NCBI RefSeq assembly: GCF_006385675.1
Contig: NZ_VFRR01000008.1
Span: 22,425 to 86,424 of the forward strand
Reading direction: 5' to 3'
Origin: Maribrevibacterium harenarium
GTDB taxonomy: Bacteria > Pseudomonadota > Gammaproteobacteria > Pseudomonadales > Marinomonadaceae
Length of the DNA: 64,000 nucleotides
Every line of letters starts with the position of its first letter. Positions within the stretch are counted from its first letter, which is position 1. The notes under the pieces were generated by a model. It was given only the letters and a program-made list of their open reading frames with translations. It did not search any database and had not been told where the DNA came from. Below, one piece after another: positions 39,027-46,314 of the stretch. Made by a program: the position numbers and the translations under genes.

Positions 39027-39223
39027 AGTGGTGGGCAAAATGGTGGGCAGGACCTGTTTTTTTGACTCAATAAGCAAAAAGTCAAGGTATCTGGTGAGCA
39101 GATTTTTGCATCTATCTCACCACCGCCTTATGCCATCCCCACTTATCGTGCTGCTTGCAGATTGTTCAATCACTCAACTATCGAACCAATCGATAAACAA
39201 ACAGTGGTGGGCAATGGTGAGCA
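39027..39223 (+). repeat. TGGTGRGCA repeats at the left island end (candidate integrase arm sites)
   Basis: Copies of TGGTGGGCA/TGGTGAGCA lie at 39029, 39041, 39092, 39205 and 39215. The first two are 12 bp apart. The same pair with the same 12-bp spacing is found inside the right end at 60074 and 60086. Their place next to the integrase gene and both island ends suggests arm-type binding sites for integrase or an excision factor; this is inference. No gene lies in 38911-39261. Confidence 0.5.
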
Positions 39224-39261
39224 AATTTTAACGATTTCTTAGGAATATAGAGTAACAAACG

Positions 39262-40518
39262 ATGGCAAAACTAACCGCAACTCAGGTGCAATCTTATGCT
39301 CGCACCGCAGCAGCAAACAAAAAATACAGTGATGGTAATGGCCTATATTTTTGCGTAAGAAAATCTGGCATGCCGTATTGGATGCTAAGGTATACCAGCC
39401 TAAACGGACGACGAGAAGCCACGCTCGGTCAATATCCAAGTATGACCTTAGCAGAGGCTCGACTTGAATCGTCTAAAATGCAGCTACAACTTCAGCAAGG
39501 TGAAGATCCATTAGCAATTCGCGCTATTGAAACCATCCCAGAGATCCAAAATGTCAGCCAGCTGTTTCAAGACTGGTATGCCAAAGACTTAAGTCGCCGG
39601 TTAAAGCACCCCAATATACCCAAACGTGTTTTTACCAAAGAAATTGCACCAGTGATTGGTCAACTTCCTATCCAAGCTGTGCGGCCAACACATGTGCGCG
39701 AAGTATTAGAGCGCATTCGAGAAAGTAACCGCCCTACCATTGCCAACGATACCTTGATGTACATGAAGCAGCTGTTTCGGCATGCGATAAAGCTCGACTT
39801 AACGCTGAACAACCCAGCCGCAGCATTTACCGTGGACGATGCAGGGGGCGTGGAGTCCAGTAAAGACAGGATGCTTAGCAAAGAGGAGATTCACTACGCC
39901 TTTAGCGTGTTTCATACCCATATCAATAGCTTTGGCCGCGACAACTACCTCGCTTGCTGCCTGTTTTTGGTATTGGGTGTACGCAAAAGCGAACTGTGCG
40001 AAGCCATGTGGCGTGAAATGGATTTAACCACAGGCGTGTGGGATCTGCCCAAAGAACGCAGCAAAACCGGCGTGCCAATCAGCATTCCCTTACCACGCCA
40101 AGCCATTGCTTGGTTTAACGAGTTGCAAATCCGCGCTTGTGGCTCGCCTTATGTTTTCCCAGCCAGACGAGCAAGCCATCGTCCACATATGGGGCCAGAT
40201 ACGCTAAACCGTGCCATTTCTAAGCTCTTTGGTCGCGAGCCTGGGCGCAAAAAACAGCCTCCCAATAAAATGGGCAAACTTGAACACTTTACCGTACACG
40301 ATTTGCGCCGCACCTTTCGCAGCCTTGCCGCCTCTTTGGGCATTGCAGGCAACGTAGCCGAACGCTGTCTTAACCATAAGCTAAAAGGCGTTGAGGGTAT
40401 CTACGACCGCCACGATTACTTTGAAGAGCGCCGAATTGCCCATCAAACCGTGGCTGATGTGGTTGAACCATTGGTGAACTTTGAGCCCGCTTCACAACAC
40501 CACACAGGAGGGCGCTAA
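39262..40518 (+). CDS. Tyrosine-recombinase integrase of the yicC island
   Basis: A 418-residue P4-type integrase. The N-terminus is a DUF4102 arm-binding domain (YSDGNGLYFCVRKSGMPYWM), followed by a core-binding domain and the catalytic domain with Arg in VLGVRKSELCEAMW, HDLRRTFRSLA (His, Arg), LNHKLKGVEGIYDRHDY with the nucleophilic Tyr. It lies 352 bp from yicC and would recombine at its 3' end. Integrases of SXT-mobilizable islands target the same gene; relationship is inferred from the shared site, not from alignment. Confidence 0.93.
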   Translation: MAKLTATQVQSYARTAAANKKYSDGNGLYFCVRKSGMPYWMLRYTSLNGRREATLGQYPSMTLAEARLESSKMQLQLQQGEDPLAIRAIETIPEIQNVSQLFQDWYAKDLSRRLKHPNIPKRVFTKEIAPVIGQLPIQAVRPTHVREVLERIRESNRPTIANDTLMYMKQLFRHAIKLDLTLNNPAAAFTVDDAGGVESSKDRMLSKEEIHYAFSVFHTHINSFGRDNYLACCLFLVLGVRKSELCEAMWREMDLTTGVWDLPKERSKTGVPISIPLPRQAIAWFNELQIRACGSPYVFPARRASHRPHMGPDTLNRAISKLFGREPGRKKQPPNKMGKLEHFTVHDLRRTFRSLAASLGIAGNVAERCLNHKLKGVEGIYDRHDYFEERRIAHQTVADVVEPLVNFEPASQHHTGGR

Positions 40519-40519
40519 C

Positions 40520-40858
40520 ATGCAATTTATGATGCGACTTGCCCCCATTACCTTTCCAATCACCATGCTGGCATGGCTTGGTTGGTGTATTGGCATTGCC
40601 TTACTCGAACAACCTCATGGTATAGGCTACGCACTTACTCGGTATTGCCTGATGACATTGGTGGTACTCGCTCCTTGGCTGACGCTAAAACTCACGTTCT
40701 ACGTGATTGTCAGCCTAGGACGCAAACTGGGACTCATCCCGCCTGCACGTCCAACGCACAGCTTGGGGTATGAAGAATCACTCTATTGGTTCAGAGTATT
40801 GGCCTTCTTCGATGGCAAACGCAGCCGCATGCCGAAAAGGCCCATCAGGCGAAACTAA
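40520..40858 (+). CDS. Small membrane protein of unknown function
   Basis: A 112-residue protein with two predicted membrane segments (about residues 9-27 and 39-65) and a basic C-terminus (SRMPKRPIRRN). The ATG at 40520 follows AGGAGGGCGCTAAC and lies 1 bp after the integrase stop, so it is cotranscribed. I do not recognise the family; a role in island transfer or maintenance is only suggested by position. Confidence 0.6.
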   Translation: MQFMMRLAPITFPITMLAWLGWCIGIALLEQPHGIGYALTRYCLMTLVVLAPWLTLKLTFYVIVSLGRKLGLIPPARPTHSLGYEESLYWFRVLAFFDGKRSRMPKRPIRRN

Positions 40859-40871
40859 CAATCCCCCATTT

Positions 40872-40904
40872 GCTCACTTACCGTGGGCAGTTGGGACAAT
40901 GGGG
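40872..40904. repeat. 33-bp island repeat, copy 1
   Basis: Starts GCTCACTTACCGTGGGC and shares 30 of 33 bases with 62927-62959, 22 kb away. Its core is an imperfect palindrome (GCTCAC with GTGRGC) that resembles the TGGTGRGCA sites at the island ends. Function unknown. Confidence 0.6.
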
Positions 40905-40990
40905 CAACACTTGATATGCCGAGCTTCAGAGGGTGAATAAGAGGGATGTGAACCGCCCCAAGGAATGGGGCAATCGGGGCTTAGCAAAGT

Positions 40991-41470
40991 TTATAATTGG
41001 GTTAAACGCTGTTTTGCAAGCGCCCAAGGTAAGCGACGACCAGCTTTTGCCATTTTATCGTAGGCAGCTTGAGCTTCTTCAACTGACAATACACCATGGG
41101 TGACGAGCTGCTCAACAACCCATAGCGTACCTTGAACTATTATCGCTTCTTTTTCAGCCGCCTTCCTAAGCGCCATATCCCCAGTTAGCAATGGACACTG
41201 TTCTTGTTTCGCCAACGCAAGTGCAAAGCAATCGTTCATGCTAGGGCCAGCATACTTTTGCCTCAGTTCAAATGAGTACATCATAGACTCAGGGCTTAAC
41301 TCTCCCAACAACAACCCTAACTCGAGTAAATAACCATGTTGATCGCTTAGCTCCTCGTGGAATAACACATCTGGAACTTTGAACTGGTAAGGCAAATTGA
41401 AAAAGACGCCTAATAATTGGCCTTCTTCGAGATCAATGAGGATATTGGCATCACTGATCAACAAATACAT
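40991..41470 (-). CDS. PIN-domain protein, probable toxin
   Basis: A 159-residue protein with PIN-domain features: SDANILIDLEEG with the first acidic residues near the N-terminus, PSMNDCFALALAKQEQCPLLTGDMALRKA with the downstream acidic residues. PIN domains are Mg2+-dependent RNases. The upstream gene stops immediately before it (1 bp spacing) and encodes an XRE-ImmA/IrrE protein, so the two look like a toxin-antitoxin type pair. Confidence 0.75.
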   Translation of the reverse strand: MYLLISDANILIDLEEGQLLGVFFNLPYQFKVPDVLFHEELSDQHGYLLELGLLLGELSPESMMYSFELRQKYAGPSMNDCFALALAKQEQCPLLTGDMALRKAAEKEAIIVQGTLWVVEQLVTHGVLSVEEAQAAYDKMAKAGRRLPWALAKQRLTQL

Positions 41471-42523
41471 TTAAACAGCCTCAGCCAACATTTGGCGTTG
41501 CTTATGCAATGCCATTACTGACATCTGTAACAGCTCAGCGGCTTTCGATTCACTAACAATTCCCTCTGCCAATGCACGATAAACCAACTGCTCAAACAAT
41601 AATGTCTGCTCTTGTGGATAAGGATTCCCAGGCTCTTGCTTACGCCAACCGTTTTTTGAGAACTGTATAAATATTTGGCGTTTTTTCTCTTCGGTGATCA
41701 CACCAAGGTCGGCACTGCGATACAAACAAGCTGCCATGCTTAAGCCATATTCGTGTTTCAGGAAATATAGCTCTTTGGGGTCTACGTTCGAACGTCGCTC
41801 TCCTAGATGCTGAAAAAGGCCAACTTCGGGCAGTAAAAAGGCAGAAGCAAAGCGGTTGCAGGCCATCTCTTCGTCAAGGGATTCATCGAGTAAGCCATGT
41901 AAAACAAGGTGGCCAAGCTCATGCGCCAATGTGAACCGCTGGCGGCAACCAGGCCAATGAGAAGACACAACAACAATTGGCTGTCCTGATATTTTGGCTT
42001 GTAACCCATCAAATTTATCGGCTTGGGGTACGTTACTGACAATCACCAAAATACCTTTAGACTCAAGCAAGTCGATTAAGTCTGGCAATGGATTCATACC
42101 TAACTGCCAATCAGTACGGACTTTGGCGGCAACCTGCTCTACTGCGTCTAAAGTACTTACAACAGGAACGTCGGGGTGGTAGTTAAAACTCGCTATCGGG
42201 AAGTTTGGCCATACATTTTTAAGCGCTAACCAGCGCTCGGCTTGGTCAACCACATCGGACTCAATCTTCTTTAGCAACTTAGCTGAAGCTGAGGCTTTTT
42301 TACGATACTCCACCTCACCCAAAGTCACCTGTGCTGGGCGAAAGAAGTATTCAGTACGAACCGACAAAGCCGTCGCCAATTTAAGTAAAACTCCCGACGA
42401 AGGCATACTCTGGTCGTGCTCGTATTTTTTAACCATGTTGGCACTAATACCAACTTGCTCACCCAAGGCCTGCATCGACAGGCCAGCGGCTGCACGGGCT
42501 CGTTTTATGCGCTCTCCAATCAT
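41471..42523 (-). CDS. XRE regulator fused to an ImmA/IrrE metallopeptidase domain
   Basis: A 350-residue protein. Residues 1-60 are an XRE HTH (IKRARAAAGLSMQALGEQVGISANMVKKYE) and the middle and C-terminal region is an ImmA/IrrE peptidase with the zinc motif HELGHL near residue 196. Such proteins act as antitoxins or derepressing regulators. It lies directly upstream of the PIN gene and is divergent from the 43067 gene. An inverted repeat, GGTTTATA at 42534 and TATAAACC at 42564, stands just before its start and is a likely autoregulatory operator. Confidence 0.85.
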   Translation of the reverse strand: MIGERIKRARAAAGLSMQALGEQVGISANMVKKYEHDQSMPSSGVLLKLATALSVRTEYFFRPAQVTLGEVEYRKKASASAKLLKKIESDVVDQAERWLALKNVWPNFPIASFNYHPDVPVVSTLDAVEQVAAKVRTDWQLGMNPLPDLIDLLESKGILVIVSNVPQADKFDGLQAKISGQPIVVVSSHWPGCRQRFTLAHELGHLVLHGLLDESLDEEMACNRFASAFLLPEVGLFQHLGERRSNVDPKELYFLKHEYGLSMAACLYRSADLGVITEEKKRQIFIQFSKNGWRKQEPGNPYPQEQTLLFEQLVYRALAEGIVSESKAAELLQMSVMALHKQRQMLAEAV

Positions 42524-42533
42524 ACAGACCTCT

Positions 42534-42571
42534 GGTTTATAAAAACTAAGATTATTTTAAAAATATAAACC
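42534..42571 (-). promoter_or_regulatory. Inverted repeat upstream of the XRE-ImmA gene, candidate operator
   Basis: Perfect 8-bp arms GGTTTATA (42534-42541) and TATAAACC (42564-42571) around 22 AT-rich bases, starting 11 bp before the ATG. Placement suits autorepression by the XRE domain. Confidence 0.55.
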
Positions 42572-43066
42572 AAGTTGGCGTTTTTGTCGATTGGTTTTAC
42601 AGGGCAATCATTCGCGTGTTCGCGCACACACGTCCCCATGCCTTTACCCCCATACGCCAAAACCACTATCCGTTTGGCTTTTGGATCGAAACGCCAAACA
42701 GGGAAATTAGCCCATTTACTGTTTGGCTTCTCGATTGAAATCCAACGCTGCTAAGCCTTGCCGGTACTGGCTCAAAGCAAGGTTTGGCACTTTTTGTACC
42801 CTAAACCAACCTCGGCATCAAAGTACAAACCGTTTGATTTTTTAAACCCAGAATGCAAACGATCGTTTGGCGTCTGGATTTTTTTGCAATAGCCAAATGC
42901 TGCCAAACAGAGCCGCATTGGACGATATATTTCAAACAGTTAGCCGCGCACAGGTCATCATAAAAAACTGATTTGACTGATTAGTTTGATGGCCATTTCT
43001 TTCATCTAATTCACCACCGCGTCTGCACCCGACCACTGAAAATAGACGGCATGAAAAACCAACAAG
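42572..43066. other. Repeat-rich intergenic region, possible origin or regulatory zone
   Basis: About 495 bp with no gene. GTTTGGC or its complement occurs six times (42672, 42693 inverted, 42721, 42782, 42865, 42902 inverted); the first two face each other as an inverted repeat. Such clustering could be iterons, an oriT or a regulator's sites. Nothing in it identifies which. Confidence 0.45.
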
Positions 43067-43765
43067 GTGATAAGTGACGTGTTATGGGCAAGTGGTAACG
43101 ATTGGGATAAAGAATGGATACAGCAGGTGGTCGCTTTACTGGTTGGGCATGGCGCATTTACCCTCTACCCAGCATTAAGCCAGTGCGATAATGCAGCCGA
43201 ACGCCTAACCCGCTGGCTGACCTATCAGTTACCGCGCGTTAAACAAGCGCACCTAGGCTGCCCGATTCACCAATGGCTAAATAGCATTGGCGCACAAGTG
43301 ATCGTAGAAAAATGGCAAAGCCCCGAGCAATGGCCAAACCTCTATTGGCTACCTTTACCTGAGGTTGATGGCCACCCGCAAGGCGGCTTGGTTTTGTTAC
43401 CGGCACATTTGTTACCGGTATATTTGGATTACACGAGCCAAACCAGAACATTACAAGCAAACACACCGGCCAACGCCTGTATTTTTTGGTGCATCACGCC
43501 TTTGTCTAAAACAGGAAAGCGCGCTACCTTGCACCCCAAACAGCAAAACCGCGCCTTTTGCCTGCCCAGTTCGCCAGAGCAAATGGGCAAATCATGTACG
43601 GGGTTATTACTGAGAGGTTTTAGAAAGGAGAGCCAAAAACGAAACGGCAACGTGATCAGCCACCAGATAAACCTAGCTCTACTGCACCACCTTTGTGGGC
43701 CGGAGAATGATGTGTGGTTGAAAGCGAATTTTGGTGCCATAACTCATTACGGTACCAAAAATTAG
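43067..43765 (+). CDS. Hypothetical protein of the island
   Basis: A 232-residue protein that I do not recognise. It starts with GTG at 43067 (MISDVLWASGNDWDKEW) and contains no membrane segments, with several Trp and Cys residues. A short ORF MKNQQGDK (43051-43077) overlaps its start and could couple translation. It is convergent with the reverse transcriptase gene. No function is suggested by sequence. Confidence 0.6.
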   Translation: MISDVLWASGNDWDKEWIQQVVALLVGHGAFTLYPALSQCDNAAERLTRWLTYQLPRVKQAHLGCPIHQWLNSIGAQVIVEKWQSPEQWPNLYWLPLPEVDGHPQGGLVLLPAHLLPVYLDYTSQTRTLQANTPANACIFWCITPLSKTGKRATLHPKQQNRAFCLPSSPEQMGKSCTGLLLRGFRKESQKRNGNVISHQINLALLHHLCGPENDVWLKANFGAITHYGTKN

Positions 43766-43963
43766 AAGCCTGAAAAATGAGTAACCCCTCACAGGGCGCT
43801 GATCTAACGGGTAGCGGGAGGGGTGTTGTTGGTGCGATTTTAAAATCAAAAGTATCAAATAGCTCGATGTTTTTGCCTAGAGCGTTCTCTGTTAGGTTTT
43901 TACTCAGGCTATCGATTGAACTATCCGCAACTTCCGGGTGACACCTAGCAATAATAAACTGAA

Positions 43964-44926
43964 TTAATTTTCGTTTTTGCTTGCAATAAACTCCGCAAAT
44001 CGCAGGTGCCCTTTCAACCTAGGTAGATCATCTTCAGATACTTTACCTTGCTCGACCATGTGGCGAAATGCTCGGATCTTATTTCTGTAACCTTTAGTTA
44101 GAGTGATTTTATCTTCTTTAACTAACAAACCATGAATTTTCAATCGCTGACCTTTTTCAGAGTCTGCAAAGTAGGTTTTATTCTTATTGAGTGAAAATGT
44201 CGTCCCTTCGAAGATAGCTTCTAGTTCAGTGGGAAGCGCCTCCTGAAATACGCCCTTTCCAGAGAAAACAATATCATCAGCATAACGAGTAACCTGCAAA
44301 TCATATTGGTTCGCAAGTTCTTTCAATTGCTTGTCGATGTCCTTCATAACAATATTTGATAGAACGGGGCTAGCAGGCGAACCTTGCGCTAATTTAAAGT
44401 TAAGTGAGCTAATGTCAGCTAGTAGTTGAGCGGCATCTTTTGAATACCCTACGCTTTCCAAAGCATTAGATATTTGAAAGGTTGAAATAGACGGAAAAAA
44501 ATCTTCAATGTCTACAGAGTAGACCCACTTAGCACCTTGATGAATTTTAGCTGCATCCGCAAATGACTTTCCTTTCACGAAACCACATACATGAGATTCA
44601 AATGACACAGCGTTACTTAAGTGTGCACCAAACCACTTTTGCACTACTTTTAGGGCTACTCTAGGCGAGTGGATCGTTCGAACTTTCTTACCTTGTTGGA
44701 TCTTAAAGCTTCGATAAAACTTGTGCTGCTTTTTAGACAAGGCATAGACAAAATCAAGAGAATAACCAAACAACACCGCTAAACACGTTTCTGATACAAC
44801 GGGAGGGAGGGACTTATCAACTAAGCTCTCGATTTGGTCGCCATTGTTCTCACGATGCTTCTCTGGAAGAGCATCTAGGAATTTACTTAGGGAATTAAAG
44901 GAAACTAGGAGCGGCGCGGCATTCAT
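43964..44926 (-). CDS. Retron reverse transcriptase
   Basis: A 320-residue reverse transcriptase of the retron type. Motifs in order: fingers YRSFKIQQGKKVRTIHSP, HVCGFVKGKSFADAAKIH (equivalent of the retron X-domain NAxxH, with Ala for Asn), motif A YSVDIEDFFPSIS, motif B QGSPASPVLSN, the catalytic YADD in VTRYADDIVFSG, and a thumb-adjacent IHGLLVKED resembling the retron VTG motif. The ATG at 44926 is chosen because the open frame upstream runs through the msr-msd region. It would copy the adjacent RNA into msDNA. Last gene of the defence operon. Confidence 0.85.
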   Translation of the reverse strand: MNAAPLLVSFNSLSKFLDALPEKHRENNGDQIESLVDKSLPPVVSETCLAVLFGYSLDFVYALSKKQHKFYRSFKIQQGKKVRTIHSPRVALKVVQKWFGAHLSNAVSFESHVCGFVKGKSFADAAKIHQGAKWVYSVDIEDFFPSISTFQISNALESVGYSKDAAQLLADISSLNFKLAQGSPASPVLSNIVMKDIDKQLKELANQYDLQVTRYADDIVFSGKGVFQEALPTELEAIFEGTTFSLNKNKTYFADSEKGQRLKIHGLLVKEDKITLTKGYRNKIRAFRHMVEQGKVSEDDLPRLKGHLRFAEFIASKNEN

Positions 44927-45072
44927 GACACTGTACTTTTCAAAAAATTTACAACGATGGACAAACGTCCAGCCGGGCGAAGCACGGATGGACGTTTGTC
45001 CATCGGTGTTTCTGTGTCTAGCCTTCGCAAACGGGCATGATGCACACCCTCGCGACAATTCTTCGCCGCTCC
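44908..45072 (-). ncRNA. Candidate retron msr-msd RNA
   Basis: Read on the minus strand: a1 GGAGCGGCG (45072-45064), a short msr with small hairpins (GCCCGUUUGCGAAGGC), then a perfect 17-bp msd hairpin at 45005-44989 and 44971-44955 with a 17-base loop, and a2 CGCCGCTCC (44916-44908) perfectly complementary to a1. The hairpin arm begins CGATGGACAAACG. This is the usual msr-msd layout directly before a reverse transcriptase. The a2 arm lies within the first codons of the RT gene (after ATG 44926), which is unusual. The priming G and msDNA end are not resolved. Confidence 0.75.
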
Positions 45073-45083
45073 GTTTTTGCATT

Positions 45084-45821
45084 TCACCATTTTCGTCTTC
45101 CTAAATCAAGCGCTCTCACTATGTCAGAACTGTTGCGGCTTGCTATTTTGGGCAGCAAATTCAGGCCTAAAGCTGTCATTGCATAAGTTTCTGTATCACG
45201 TTCTCGAATAAGAAATTTTTTCTTAATCAACTTATCGAGTTGTTTATTTAACCAGCCTATTCGTAATGCTGGATAATCCTTAGACAAAAAGTCATATAGA
45301 TTGTCCAGTTTTACTGGTTGAAACTTTTTGGTTGTTGTTAATATCTCGATTAATGATGGCAATTCAACTTCGTCCCATTGAAGTGCCTGTAACTCTATAT
45401 GAGCAGGTGTTAGAACCGCCGTTAAAAAGGCTTCAACAGCTTCCTTTTTTGAATTATCTACAAACTCTGAAAGTACAATTGTTGCACTCACACGATGTGC
45501 ATTTAAAAAAGAAATACGAGCGTCAGTGATGATGTCTGGAAAAGTGCTTTTCAGTAAAGCGACGAAGCCTTCACCGACTTTTATCAGACTATCCGCATCC
45601 AATAATACAATCTCAGTACTGGTGTCGAACTCTATTTTTAATTTTCTCTGTAGGTTATTCAGCTGTTTTAGAGATACAAATCCCTTTTGCGCTTTATCAC
45701 TGACCTTATCTTTCGGTACATACAGCACTAAAATCCCATCAGACGCACGTACAATGAAATCTGAAATACAGTATTCGGCTCGTATTCCGTCAAAGTTTGA
45801 GATCGCGGGTTGTTTAAGCAA
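45084..45821 (-). CDS. Unrecognised protein upstream of the retron RNA, probable accessory factor
   Basis: A 245-residue protein that I do not recognise. Residues 1-120 appear alpha/beta (ILVLYVPKDKVSDKAQKGF; EIVLLDADSLIKVGEGF) and residues 165-245 look helix-rich and basic (GWLNKQLDKLIKKKFLIRER) in the manner of a winged helix. It starts with TTG at 45821 after the strong ribosome-binding site AAGGAG and overlaps the HEPN-like gene by 8 bp. Its stop is 12 bp before the a1 arm of the retron RNA. Being cotranscribed with retron RNA and RT, it is a candidate effector or DNA-binding partner; this is inference. Confidence 0.6.
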   Translation of the reverse strand: MLKQPAISNFDGIRAEYCISDFIVRASDGILVLYVPKDKVSDKAQKGFVSLKQLNNLQRKLKIEFDTSTEIVLLDADSLIKVGEGFVALLKSTFPDIITDARISFLNAHRVSATIVLSEFVDNSKKEAVEAFLTAVLTPAHIELQALQWDEVELPSLIEILTTTKKFQPVKLDNLYDFLSKDYPALRIGWLNKQLDKLIKKKFLIRERDTETYAMTALGLNLLPKIASRNSSDIVRALDLGRRKW

Positions 45822-46314
45822 GGCCTATCTCCTTCCAGATACGTCTGAGCTTTGCACAATGCCTCTCAGCTTGGGTTGGCCATTGGCGAGCGGTCGTCAA
45901 TTTATGAGTTTTCAGGTAAATGATCTCACCAGTTTTAATTGTTTTAACTTCAGGCTCATAATCCGCCAAAATTCTTGCATCATATGCAAGCTTCAACAAC
46001 TGAGCTAATTCATTTCCTGTAACATTCAGGTCTCCTAATAACCGGCTCTCATCACCTTTGTCTAGAAGACCTAATTTGACTTGTTGTTTCAATGCCGCTT
46101 TTGCAGGCTTACGTAATCCAGTTTTCAACAAGTTTGGTATTTCCGCATGCGCTGTACCTTTCCAATTAGGTTGCATATATCCAAGCGTTTCTCTTGTGAT
46201 AAGGAAAGCGGCATAGTAGTAACGGTTGAACGCACTTCGCCCCAACAAATCTGCGTTGTTAGGGTCTGCGTCGCTTAGCGCTAACCTTTCAAGTTCACTA
46301 CCTACGTATTGCAT
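45814..46314 (-). CDS. HEPN-like protein
   Basis: A 166-residue alpha-helical protein. Residues about 20-50 (LGRSAFNRYYYAAFLITRETL) have the R-x-x-YYAAF pattern seen in HEPN-fold proteins, many of which are RNases or defence components, but no R-x4-6-H catalytic motif is apparent. The ATG at 46314 overlaps the hsdR stop (TGATG), and its own stop overlaps the next gene. It is part of the RM-retron operon; whether it acts with the retron or with HsdR is unknown. Confidence 0.5.
   Translation of the reverse strand: MQYVGSELERLALSDADPNNADLLGRSAFNRYYYAAFLITRETLGYMQPNWKGTAHAEIPNLLKTGLRKPAKAALKQQVKLGLLDKGDESRLLGDLNVTGNELAQLLKLAYDARILADYEPEVKTIKTGEIIYLKTHKLTTARQWPTQAERHCAKLRRIWKEIGLA

Noticed and set aside
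38911..39261. A tRNA gene as the island insertion site
   Set aside because: No tRNA-like cloverleaf was seen; the site is the yicC 3' end.
44927..45082. The longer RT frame starting at 45082
   Set aside because: It covers the a1 arm and msd hairpin; the peptide looks random and the ATG at 44926 suits the family.
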